From Allomuricauda ruestringensis DSM 13258 (GTDB lineage Bacteria > Bacteroidota > Bacteroidia > Flavobacteriales > Flavobacteriaceae), in contig NC_015945.1 in NCBI RefSeq assembly GCF_000224085.1, positions 2,472,501 to 2,536,500 of the forward strand: a stretch of 64,000 bases of DNA. The letters are read 5' to 3'. A program made the position numbers and the translations under genes. The notes beneath the pieces are model-generated. The model did not search any database. It saw only the letters and a program-made list of their open reading frames with translations, and was not told the DNA's origin. Positions 1 through 8,061 of the stretch are shown piece after piece. How positions within the stretch are numbered: the stretch's first letter is position 1; each line of letters starts with the position of its first letter.

Positions 1-1555
1 CGAATCTTTGTTCGATACCTGCTGTGGTAAAGTTTTGTTTATCTAAAATGGTATTAGCATCAATCGGAGCGGGTATCCATGTATATTGGTATGGTTGGGT
101 ATCAGTCTCTCTTATTATAAAGTAGTAATTTTCCATTTCATATGCCGGACAAGTAGAACAATCCATTTTATAGAATTGGAATTTATTTGGATCATCCCAA
201 ACCAAATTACCTTGATATTTGGTACTTGCAGCCCTTACTGCATGTCTGTCATCCGTAGTAAAACCACTGGCTTCATAATATTGATAGCTGTGCTCCAATA
301 ACGGTTTATAGTCTAGGTTGATGATAGGAAGTATATTGATGTCAATATCAGAAATGGAATAAAATCTTGCGAAATCATTACCGGGACTAGGACTGTTCAA
401 GGCGAAGGTTAACATCGTTTTTTCCTCCGGTTCCAAATCTAAAGCAGTTCTAAATACAATTTGTTGCTCATCTTGTGAAACTACGGCCTCATCCAATAGA
501 GAGCCATCCAATTTAGAAAGAAAAATTATTACTTCAAGATTGCTGTCAAAATAGTTGGCTGGAACATTTACTTCTAACAGACGTCTTAAAATGGTTATTG
601 GGATTTCTACCTCCGTAGTATTTAGTAAAACATCTTTGGCAACAATTCTAAATGTACCTGTACCCGTTGGAAACTGTAAGGAATTAAAGACATAAGATTC
701 ATTTTCGGGATTTTCAACTGCTAAAAGTGCCTGTTCATCAATTTCTATGGAAAGCGAAAACAATTCGGAATATTCATCGGCAAGATTTGGTGCTATGGTA
801 ATTGTACCATCAATTATCTGGTCGTCGGATAAATTCTCAATGGATATTTCAGGACCTGTGTTGTCGGAAATAAAAGGAACTTCAAAAAGAGCAATATTAT
901 CTGCAAGGTCTCTTGCAACAATCTTCAGTGTGTTTGCTCCATCTGTAAGTTCTGATGTTTGTAGGTTGAAACTAAAACTATTTGTGTCAAGTTCTTGATA
1001 CAATTGGTTGTTGATATAGATTTCAACAGATTCCAAACCTTGGTTTTCTTCGATTTCAAAAGTTACCTCGTTAAAATCGCCTCCAATTATTTGATTTTCT
1101 GAAATAGAAAGATTTGAAATAACAGGAATCTCATTATCAATGTTGATTATTTGCTCTTTGGATGCACTATTTCCGGAAGAATCGGTTACTACAACCTTTA
1201 GAACGTAATCCTGAAATTTTGCTGTTGAAGCCACTTTGGAAGCAAAACCAGATACATCAATAGTTATTTGATAAGGTGCAGTTGTATCCTCACCAACTTT
1301 TTCTCCATTAATAAAAGCCTCCACTTTTGCGATGCCACTTTTATCTTCTGCATCAATATTTATCTGGATTTGACTACTCACCACTACGGTTTGAGAGTTT
1401 GAGGAATCTGATATGCCGGCTATTGTGAAATCTACGGTGGGTGCTACGGTATCGGGGTCTGGAGCCGGGTCCGAAGAATCTGAGGAACAGGAAAGGAACG
1501 TTATTATTGTAATACCTAACAATATGATTCGATTGAAATTTTCCAGATTTTTCAT
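1..1555 (-). CDS. Surface lipoprotein with Ig-like domains, C-terminus beyond window
   Basis: The reading frame is open on the minus strand from the ATG at 1555 to the window edge (about 518 codons), so the 3' end is missing. The N-terminus is a lipoprotein signal with the lipobox Cys at about residue 23, followed by an Asp/Pro-rich linker typical of exported Bacteroidota lipoproteins. Two or three Ig-like beta-sandwich repeats follow (phrases such as KVEAFINGEKVGEDT). The first about 140 residues align closely with the next gene upstream in transcription, including the linker SDSSDPAPDPDTVAPT, so the two are tandem paralogs separated by 55 bp and probably cotranscribed. Function is unknown; an adhesive or surface-exposed role is inferred from the Ig-like folds only. 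Confidence 0.85.
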   Translation of the reverse strand, partial: MKNLENFNRIILLGITIITFLSCSSDSSDPAPDPDTVAPTVDFTIAGISDSSNSQTVVVSSQIQINIDAEDKSGIAKVEAFINGEKVGEDTTAPYQITIDVSGFASKVASTAKFQDYVLKVVVTDSSGNSASKEQIINIDNEIPVISNLSISENQIIGGDFNEVTFEIEENQGLESVEIYINNQLYQELDTNSFSFNLQTSELTDGANTLKIVARDLADNIALFEVPFISDNTGPEISIENLSDDQIIDGTITIAPNLADEYSELFSLSIEIDEQALLAVENPENESYVFNSLQFPTGTGTFRIVAKDVLLNTTEVEIPITILRRLLEVNVPANYFDSNLEVIIFLSKLDGSLLDEAVVSQDEQQIVFRTALDLEPEEKTMLTFALNSPSPGNDFARFYSISDIDINILPIINLDYKPLLEHSYQYYEASGFTTDDRHAVRAASTKYQGNLVWDDPNKFQFYKMDCSTCPAYEMENYYFIIRETDTQPYQYTWIPAPIDANTILDKQNFTTAGIEQRF

Positions 1556-1610
1556 TTACCTCTTTATATAATATTGTGATGGTTATTTAAGTGTATTTTG
1601 GTTTGTTGTC

Positions 1611-3368
1611 CTAGTCGAACAAAAAGTGGTTGGGATAAAAGTAGTTATCGCTCCAAAAGCTTGGGTTATCAAATATGGCTTCCCTTTCGGGAGAAACCAT
1701 ATACCATTTTTCGTTGTCTTGTATTACTTTTTGTAAATAGTCATTATAGGAAATAAGGCTTTCATATTTGATAACTTCCAGCTGTCGCTGGTCACTATTT
1801 TCTGAACTTTCAAAAGTTTGACTATTGTATTTGTCAATAAACATCCATTCTTGTAGGGCTTCGGGTATTACAGGTAACCGTACCGTTGAATTGTTCTGGC
1901 TATCAAATAAAATATGCCATCTATAGGTTGAGTTGAGTCCATCCAATACGGTTGATTGGCCTCCATTTTTTGGAGAAAAGGAATCTGATATACCAATCCT
2001 GCCAACAAAATCCTGATTTTCCGTATTTTTATTTACGGTAAAAGTTTCATCTTGAAAAGTATGGCTCAATGTCCAATCGTTTCCATTGTAGTTTTGATAT
2101 GGTTGTCCAGTGTGATCTATTTTGTAATTGAGGTAAATCAGTTCAGTGATATAGTTAGTAAAATTATTGTCCAACCAATAATTGAATTCCGTTTCAATAT
2201 TTGAATTAAATGTATACGGGTATATTGTGTGAAAGATATTGTTCAAATAATCAATACCATCTTCGTAAACAAATATTTTAAGATTGGGATCTTTAGAATT
2301 TGAAGTGTCCAAATTGAGGTATTCAAAGCTTTCCAATGACATACCTTCAGTAGAAAACAGTTCGGGAATTAGTTTAAACCCCTCTTGGAACATGCTTTTG
2401 TCTAAAAATGCATATTGTGCTGTGTTTTGATTGGTATTGACCAAATTGAAATAGATTTTATCTGTGGCGAATCCGTTGCCATGTTCATTGTACCGTGCGA
2501 TTGAAATAGTGTTGTTTTGACCTGTATAATTGCAGCTGCAATTGTTTCCACTGATACCATAATCAAACCCTTGAGCACCTATGGCTATGGTTTCGGCGGT
2601 ATTCTCATCCCAAAAACCTTCAATGAGGAATTTCTCCGGACTTTCACGTTCAAAAAAGTTAGAGGAAAAAATCGGATAATTTTTAATGTTGATTTCTTTT
2701 AAAACGGAAATTTTGATGTTTTGAATGGTAGCCAATTGATTGGTTTCCCCATTGTAAGCATCAAACTTCTGGGCAAAGGTCAACATATACTCTTCGTCCT
2801 CGCCAATATCTTCGATTGTACTTATGGAAACTGTTTTTTGACCTGATTCCAATTTTGCAATACCTAAAAATTCGCCAGACATGCGCGAGGCAAATATGTA
2901 AAAATCTACTAACTCTGGATTTTCGACTTGTGCCGGAAAATTAATGGTTATCAGTTGGGTCTTTGATTCAATAGTGATTGTTTGTTCTTTGGAGGAAGTA
3001 TTTTCTGAGGTATCCGTGGCATTTACACGCAGAGTATAATTTTGGGATTTGGCAGTCAAAGATTTAGCTGTATACCCTGATAAATCAACTATTATTTTAA
3101 ATGGTGCGCTAGTGTCCTCACCAACTTTTTCATTATCGATAAAGACTTCCACTTTTGTAATACCGTTCGCGTCTTGTGCGTTGATGTTAATTTCCATCTG
3201 GTCGCTTACAACGATGGGTGCGGAACCACTGGAGGTTCCCGAAATGGTAAAATTCAGTGTTGGTGCTACGGTATCGGGATCTGGAGCCGGGTCTTCGGAA
3301 TCAGAAGAGCAGGAAAACAAAACAAAAAAAGATAACAGGGCAGTTAGGGTCGGTCTTGGTATTTTCAT
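1611..3368 (-). CDS. Surface lipoprotein with N-terminal Ig-like domain, paralog of neighbour
   Basis: A 585-residue protein with a lipoprotein signal (Cys at residue 20, followed by SSDSEDPAPDP). Residues about 37-135 form an Ig-like/Big-type domain nearly superposable on that of the adjacent downstream gene. The remainder is Asn/Tyr-rich, contains a short NCSCNY motif, and resembles no enzyme I recognise. The two genes have diverged strongly outside the N-terminal third, which suggests a shared export and anchor module with variable surface domains. It is probably cotranscribed with the gene ending at the window start. Start: the only ATG before the signal peptide. Confidence 0.85.
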   Translation of the reverse strand: MKIPRPTLTALLSFFVLFSCSSDSEDPAPDPDTVAPTLNFTISGTSSGSAPIVVSDQMEININAQDANGITKVEVFIDNEKVGEDTSAPFKIIVDLSGYTAKSLTAKSQNYTLRVNATDTSENTSSKEQTITIESKTQLITINFPAQVENPELVDFYIFASRMSGEFLGIAKLESGQKTVSISTIEDIGEDEEYMLTFAQKFDAYNGETNQLATIQNIKISVLKEINIKNYPIFSSNFFERESPEKFLIEGFWDENTAETIAIGAQGFDYGISGNNCSCNYTGQNNTISIARYNEHGNGFATDKIYFNLVNTNQNTAQYAFLDKSMFQEGFKLIPELFSTEGMSLESFEYLNLDTSNSKDPNLKIFVYEDGIDYLNNIFHTIYPYTFNSNIETEFNYWLDNNFTNYITELIYLNYKIDHTGQPYQNYNGNDWTLSHTFQDETFTVNKNTENQDFVGRIGISDSFSPKNGGQSTVLDGLNSTYRWHILFDSQNNSTVRLPVIPEALQEWMFIDKYNSQTFESSENSDQRQLEVIKYESLISYNDYLQKVIQDNEKWYMVSPEREAIFDNPSFWSDNYFYPNHFLFD

Positions 3369-3510
3369 TAACTAAATCTAAAGCTTTTTAAAATAAAATT
3401 GAAAATGTCACTTTAAAACGTAAGAAAATTCGTTAAAAAACTTGTTGATTATTTTGTTTTTGACAAAACGAATAGCTCTTTGACCTGAATGAAATTTTCA
3501 AGGATTCTCA

Positions 3511-4197
3511 CTAAACCAAATAAGCAATCCCGATTCCCAAGATAATCACCACTAATTTTCGCAAGTTAAAGGCATGGCCTTGTGCGCTTTCAAACAAAAT
3601 AATGGTGGAGATATGAAAAAAGACTCCAATGGCCAAGGCAGTAAGTAGATGCCCGTAATTCGCCACTATCTGGGATGTGGAGATATAACTTCCTAAGGGT
3701 GTCATCAAGGAAAAAGCACCGATGAACAATAGGGTTGTTGTCAGCTTCATTTTTGAATTGATCAAAAAGATGCTCAAGATTATGGCTATCGGAATTTTGT
3801 GGATGATGATGCCGTACAAAATGGAATCGTTTCCATGAATGGGAACACCTTCGACCAGAGCATGGATGGAAAGACTCAAAAATAACAAGGAGGGAAATTT
3901 GTTTTCTTTTAGTTGGACGTGCATGTGCCCGTGTTCAGCTCCTTTGGAGAAAAACTCCAAAAAGACTTGCAGCAGAATACCCCCCAAAATAAATAGGGCT
4001 ATGGTTTTTGGTTCATGTCCATGATAGACCTCCGGTAATAATTCAAAAAATGTTAGCGATAACAAAAATGCGCCACTAAAAGCCAACAAGAGTTTAATGT
4101 TGTGGTTATTTTTTGGTTTTGTGAACCAAACAAATCCAAATCCGGCCCAAACAGCCAAAATGGGTATGAGATAAATTATAGCGGAAGGAAAATCCAT
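3511..4197 (-). CDS. ZIP family divalent metal transporter
   Basis: A 228-residue inner-membrane protein with about eight hydrophobic segments. Family hallmarks of ZIP transporters are visible: the transmembrane motif HALVEGVPIH at residues 112-121 (the HxxxEG metal site), HKIP at 133-136 in the next helix, and an FELLPE acidic site near residue 50. A His-containing loop (residues 89-93, HGHMH) lies between helices 3 and 4, as in other ZIP proteins. It would import Zn(II) or a related divalent cation; specificity cannot be read from the sequence. It stands alone, divergent from the methyltransferase gene at 4254, and no Zur-type site was recognised in the 56-bp gap. Confidence 0.9.
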   Translation of the reverse strand: MDFPSAIIYLIPILAVWAGFGFVWFTKPKNNHNIKLLLAFSGAFLLSLTFFELLPEVYHGHEPKTIALFILGGILLQVFLEFFSKGAEHGHMHVQLKENKFPSLLFLSLSIHALVEGVPIHGNDSILYGIIIHKIPIAIILSIFLINSKMKLTTTLLFIGAFSLMTPLGSYISTSQIVANYGHLLTALAIGVFFHISTIILFESAQGHAFNLRKLVVIILGIGIAYLV

Positions 4198-4253
4198 AGG
4201 TAGAATTAAAGGAGCAAAAATAGCCTATTTTTGCGTAAAGTTTTTAAGATAGT

Positions 4254-5408
4254 ATGGCAGGAAATTTTAAGATGATGGCCAAAACCCTTTACGGATTCGA
4301 GCCTATTTTGGCGAAGGAGCTCCGTAATTTGGGAGCAGGCCACGTGGAAGAGGGAGTCCGTAATGTAACTTTTGAGGGAGACACTGGTTTTATGTACAAG
4401 GCAAATCTTTGCCTTAGAACGGCGTTAAAGGTGTTTAAACCCATAAAAACGTTTCGGGTTTTTAATGAAAAAGACCTTTACAGGCATATTTATGATCTGG
4501 ATTGGCCCGAAATTTTTGATGTAGGGAAAACTTTTGCCATTGACAGTATTGCCAATACAGAAGTTTTTGATAACTCCATGTTCGTGTCCCTAAAGACCAA
4601 GGATGCCATCGTGGACAAGTTTAGGGCAGTGGTTCGAGAGCGTCCCAATGTGAAGACCCAAGATCCTGATATAAAAATCAACATACACATATATAAAAAT
4701 ACCTGTACAGTCTCATTGGATAGTTCTGGGAACTCCCTTCACCAAAGGGGATACCGTATCTTGACCAATATTGCACCCATCAACGAAGTATTGGCAGCAG
4801 GTCTGTTGCTTAAAAGTGGGTGGGATGGGCAATCGGATTTCTTTGACCCCATGTGCGGTAGCGGAACTTTTCTGATTGAAGCGGCTATGATAGCGTGTAA
4901 TATTCCTGCCAACATCAACAGGGAGTCTTATGCATTTATGCATTGGAACGACTATGATGCCGAGCTTCACAGCAAAATTGTAGATGCCAGTTTAAAGAAG
5001 GTTCGGGAATTCCATCATAAGATCATAGGTTACGATAAGGCACCTTCGGCAGTAAGAAAGGCTCAAGAGAATGTGGACCATGCCAATCTATCTGACTACA
5101 TCACGGTGGAGCGTAAGGACTTTTTTAGGGTAGATAAGCCTGTTGAAGGCAAACTGCACATGTTGTTTAATCCCCCTTATGGGGAACGCTTGCCCATAGA
5201 TATGGAAATCTTTTATGGTAAAATGGGAAATACCTTTAAAAAGATTTATCCAGGCACGGATATCTGGTTGATTACTTCCAACTTGGAGGCGCTAAAGCAC
5301 GTAGGCCTTAAAACTTCCAAAAAAATAAAGACATTCAATGGTAAATTGGAAGCGAGATTGGTAAAGTATGAAATTTACGAAGGAAGCAAAAAGGCAAAAC
5401 ATCAGTAA
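4254..5408 (+). CDS. THUMP domain class I SAM-dependent RNA methyltransferase
   Basis: A 384-residue protein. The N-terminal half (about 1-165) is a THUMP-type RNA-binding region. The C-terminal half is a Rossmann methyltransferase with the SAM-binding motif DPMCGSGT at residues 198-205 and the N6-adenine/N2-guanine type catalytic motif NPPYGER at 306-312. This matches the RlmL/YpsC-like family, which makes m2G or related marks in 23S rRNA; the exact target site is inferred from family membership only. The gene is complete, but a second diverged copy of its last 55 or so codons lies 700 bp downstream (6125-6292), which suggests a recombination event at its 3' end. Confidence 0.9.
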   Translation: MAGNFKMMAKTLYGFEPILAKELRNLGAGHVEEGVRNVTFEGDTGFMYKANLCLRTALKVFKPIKTFRVFNEKDLYRHIYDLDWPEIFDVGKTFAIDSIANTEVFDNSMFVSLKTKDAIVDKFRAVVRERPNVKTQDPDIKINIHIYKNTCTVSLDSSGNSLHQRGYRILTNIAPINEVLAAGLLLKSGWDGQSDFFDPMCGSGTFLIEAAMIACNIPANINRESYAFMHWNDYDAELHSKIVDASLKKVREFHHKIIGYDKAPSAVRKAQENVDHANLSDYITVERKDFFRVDKPVEGKLHMLFNPPYGERLPIDMEIFYGKMGNTFKKIYPGTDIWLITSNLEALKHVGLKTSKKIKTFNGKLEARLVKYEIYEGSKKAKHQ

Positions 5409-5509
5409 GAAGAAAACTAATTCGTGATTGTGTAACAACACTGTATAATTTTAAGAAATGATTATTTTAGATACTTGTTTATAGCACAAACTGACTCAAT
5501 CCAATACAA

Positions 5510-6046
5510 ATGCAACAGCTACAAGACGTGCTACAGAATACACTTCCTAACCTGTCTCCGCGTGTGCGAGTTGCGTTTGCTGGAGGTTGTGCACGGCGCG
5601 TATTTGACATTCTATTGGTTACTAATCTAATTCCTCCAGACCTACCAGGACAAGCTCTTGTAATTTTGACCAAATACGTAGTAGATGGTGAGTTTTCCGC
5701 TGACGAATTCAATCATGTTAAGGATAATCTTGGCCAACTTATTGACGAGGCTCAGGAGCAATACGATGATGAAGTCTACTACGCTATGCGGACAATTTAT
5801 GAAGCATTTTTATGTGTTGAACAACCACTTATGGAGGTTGTGGAAGGTGTTCCATTGGAACTAATTGCCACGGCTTCCTATGCTTTGCCTGAAGATGCTA
5901 AAACCGCAGAAAATGAAGAGATTGAATGGATTCTAACTGCTCTTGAGTTTGCTGAGATGCAGAGCGATGACTTAATCCGTGCAGATATGTTCGATAATCT
6001 TGGTGCGTTGCCACCTAGGTGGTTATTGCAGTGGGAAATCAGATGA
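5510..6046 (+). CDS. Hypothetical 178-residue all-alpha acidic protein, probable acquired cargo gene
   Basis: A cytosolic-looking protein with no signal peptide or membrane segment, predicted mostly helical, acidic, ending with PPRWLLQWEIR. I do not recognise it. The pattern near residues 18-40 (RVAFAGGCARRVFDILL) and the run of amphipathic helices are vaguely reminiscent of Imm5-like immunity proteins, but this is only a weak impression. The first about 60 codons use more CGC, GCG and CTG codons than the neighbours. The gene is flanked by the intact THUMP methyltransferase and a duplicated 3' fragment of the same gene, so it looks like single-gene cargo brought in by recombination. Start: ATG at 5510. 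Confidence 0.7.
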   Translation: MQQLQDVLQNTLPNLSPRVRVAFAGGCARRVFDILLVTNLIPPDLPGQALVILTKYVVDGEFSADEFNHVKDNLGQLIDEAQEQYDDEVYYAMRTIYEAFLCVEQPLMEVVEGVPLELIATASYALPEDAKTAENEEIEWILTALEFAEMQSDDLIRADMFDNLGALPPRWLLQWEIR

Positions 6047-6124
6047 CGGTAATTCATTTAGCAACTTGCTTTATTGAATAAGAAAAAAATAGTAGCACAA
6101 GTATAGGCCAGTGCAAACCATCGC

Positions 6125-6292
6125 CCAAGTACGAATGCATGGTTCATTACATCCAACCTTGATGCATTGAAGCATGTTGGTTTAAAACCATCCAAAAAGG
6201 TAAAGACCTTTAACGGTAAATTAAAGGCTCGGTTAGTGAAATATGATATTTACGAGGGGAGCAAAAAGGCAAAACATCAGGGTAACAATTAG
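6125..6292 (+). pseudogene. Duplicated 3' fragment of the THUMP methyltransferase gene
   Basis: An open frame of about 55 codons ending in TAG at 6290-6292 translates to a peptide beginning PSTNAWFITSNLDALKHV and ending KKAKHQGNN. It matches residues about 330-384 of the protein encoded at 4254-5408 (PGTDIWLITSNLEALKHV to KKAKHQ) with scattered substitutions and synonymous changes, and runs three codons past the intact copy's stop. There is no start codon or 5' part. Similarity ends abruptly at about 6124, marking the right junction of the inserted segment. The divergence suggests the copy came from a different lineage rather than from a fresh tandem duplication. Confidence 0.85.
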
Positions 6293-6408
6293 TTGTGTGT
6301 ACAACAAAAAAATCAGTTTGTCTTAAAATGTATTTGGGATAAACTAAAAAGAATTGTTTAGATTTGGTGATGTGTTTAAAACACAACTAACAAACTCAAC
6401 CAAATTTT

Positions 6409-6437
6409 ATAAAAGGAGCCTTTGAGGTTCCTTTTAT
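6409..6437. terminator. Bidirectional hairpin terminator
   Basis: The arms ATAAAAGGAGCC and GGTTCCTTTTAT form a 12-bp stem with one G-U pair and a 5-nt loop, followed by T-rich sequence. It lies at the end of the inserted segment and overlaps the stop codon of the convergent VOC gene, so it can serve both strands. Confidence 0.65.
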
Positions 6438-6775
6438 TTTTCGGACCAAATGGCTAGTTCGTTGCCGGATGGGTCTGTAAAATGAAATCTTCTCCCTCCT
6501 GGGAATTCAAAAATTTCTTTGGTAACCGTACCACCTGCAGATTTCACTTTCTCTCTTATTTCAACGAGATTATCGTAGTACAAAACAATAAGGGCTCCAT
6601 TGCCTACAGGTTCTTTGGTCAACTCAAAACCACCAGTAACCCCACTTTCGGAAAATGCGGTATAGTTTGGGCCGTAATCCGTAAAGGTCCATCCAAAGGT
6701 TTGAGCATAAAATGCTTTGGTCTTTTCAATGTCAGTTGATTTAAACTCGATGTAATCAATGGGAATGGTTTTCAT
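6434..6775 (-). CDS. VOC family protein (glyoxalase/bleomycin-resistance fold)
   Basis: A 113-residue single VOC domain: beta-alpha-beta-beta-beta repeats starting IDYIEFKSTDIEKTKAFYAQ and ending GGRRFHFTDPSGNELAIW. The C-terminal FTDPSGNxLAIW element is the family signature, and the C-terminal Glu is a possible metal ligand. Similar short VOC proteins in Flavobacteria are of unknown substrate, and no specific reaction can be assigned. It is the last gene of a minus-strand set beginning with rlmD; the start codon lies one base from the stop of the DUF6048 gene, implying coupled translation. Confidence 0.85.
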   Translation of the reverse strand: MKTIPIDYIEFKSTDIEKTKAFYAQTFGWTFTDYGPNYTAFSESGVTGGFELTKEPVGNGALIVLYYDNLVEIREKVKSAGGTVTKEIFEFPGGRRFHFTDPSGNELAIWSEK

Positions 6776-6776
6776 A

Positions 6777-7532
6777 CTATTGTTCGTTTTCTTCTTTCTT
6801 CTTTTTTGTTTTCTTGTAAAGCGGGATAAAGTAAGAGATGGAATAGTTGTAGTTCACTCCAAAATTGCTTCCCTCTGTCACTTTATTGAATCCGGGAATC
6901 CAAAGGTTGGGAAACGCTTCATCTTCTGTATTGGTGATCAAAAATCCCAATCGGGCACTCATACCCACAAAAATATTGGCAAACAGCTCCACTTTTGCCC
7001 CTACTACAAATTCCAACCAAGAGGCAGATAATCCGCTAAATTCACGATTGGGGTTTTCGCCGGGCAAAAACTCTTTGTTAAAGAACTGGTTTGTTTCGTA
7101 AAGGCTATAATCGTTCAAGGTGTGGTTAAAACTTGCCACCGCATAACGACCTCCAATGGTAATGGCATTGTTCATTCCATACCAATTTTCGTAGGTATTT
7201 ATATCTACACCTGCTTTAATATAACTTCCCGAGGTTTCGTAATCGTATAAAAGGGTGTTGTTCAAACTTTCGTCCTGTCTCTTGGTTTCGTTCCCCAATT
7301 CGGCAGCCAAATACAGCTTATGGGTAAGTCGGTAGTCACCCACCAATTCCAGGCCGGTGTAATCTTCATCCATAAAGGAAAGTACCAATTTGCTAATGTC
7401 TGCACCCACGCGAAGCCCGTATTGATCTTTATATTCTATCGTATCCTTTTGTTGAAGGTCGATAGGTTCGCTTTGTGCTTGCACCAAAATTGGGAGCAGG
7501 CCAATAAAAATGCTAATGAAATATTTTGACAT
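6777..7532 (-). CDS. DUF6048 family outer-membrane-like protein
   Basis: A 251-residue protein with a cleavable signal peptide (residues 1-20, ending VQAQ), then a run of amphipathic beta-strands rich in aromatic residues and Gly, and a Lys/Glu-rich C-terminus. This looks like a small beta-barrel; the family is known only as DUF6048. It overlaps the DUF6452 lipoprotein gene by 20 bp. The order rlmD-DUF6452-DUF6048 is a conserved flavobacterial arrangement, suggesting the two DUF proteins work together in the envelope. Biochemical role unknown. Confidence 0.8.
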   Translation of the reverse strand: MSKYFISIFIGLLPILVQAQSEPIDLQQKDTIEYKDQYGLRVGADISKLVLSFMDEDYTGLELVGDYRLTHKLYLAAELGNETKRQDESLNNTLLYDYETSGSYIKAGVDINTYENWYGMNNAITIGGRYAVASFNHTLNDYSLYETNQFFNKEFLPGENPNREFSGLSASWLEFVVGAKVELFANIFVGMSARLGFLITNTEDEAFPNLWIPGFNKVTEGSNFGVNYNYSISYFIPLYKKTKKKKEENEQ

Positions 7533-8031
7533 GGATGTTATCGGTGTTTTCTACGTTAGGTTGAACAACCTTAATATCTTGAATCCAATTCTCGGCACTT
7601 TCCGGTACGGTAACGGTGATGTTGTTATAATTGACCACAAACCCACAGGCCCTTGAGATGAAAGCTTCGCCAAGGTCGTAAGAAATGGTTAAGGTGTCAA
7701 TATTCCCAATTTCCTGTTCCGTTTCATCATCATCTCGTGAACCAGAAATAATCTGGTACATAGTACTTGTTGCACTGCTCCTTAAGGGAACCATCAATGA
7801 ATCTGGCGAATTTGCTCTGTCGCTAAAAGAACCATTGGTCAAAATACTATCAATATCTATATTTCGGATTCGGATGGAGGATACCCTTTTGACTTCTGTA
7901 GTATCTTCAATGTCAAAAAAACCGATGACCATAAGGGGCGTGTCTCCCTCAACGCAGATATCGTCCTTTTCACAGGAAGAAACATAATATAGCATTGATG
8001 CAATAAGTAGGATGGGGATTATTTTCTTCAT
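7513..8031 (-). CDS. DUF6452 family lipoprotein
   Basis: A 172-residue protein with a lipoprotein signal, lipobox YVSSC with Cys at residue 20. The mature part has a short Cys-containing motif (DDICVEGDTPLM) and a later conserved Cys (SRACGFVVNYNN), so an internal disulfide is possible. It matches what is annotated as DUF6452 in Flavobacteriia. Its 3' end overlaps the start of the DUF6048 gene by 20 bp, indicating translational coupling. It lies 30 bp downstream of rlmD. Function unknown. Confidence 0.8.
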   Translation of the reverse strand: MKKIIPILLIASMLYYVSSCEKDDICVEGDTPLMVIGFFDIEDTTEVKRVSSIRIRNIDIDSILTNGSFSDRANSPDSLMVPLRSSATSTMYQIISGSRDDDETEQEIGNIDTLTISYDLGEAFISRACGFVVNYNNITVTVPESAENWIQDIKVVQPNVENTDNIHVKIFH

Positions 8032-8061
8032 TCCGGTTACCTATGGATTTTAATTTAAAAA

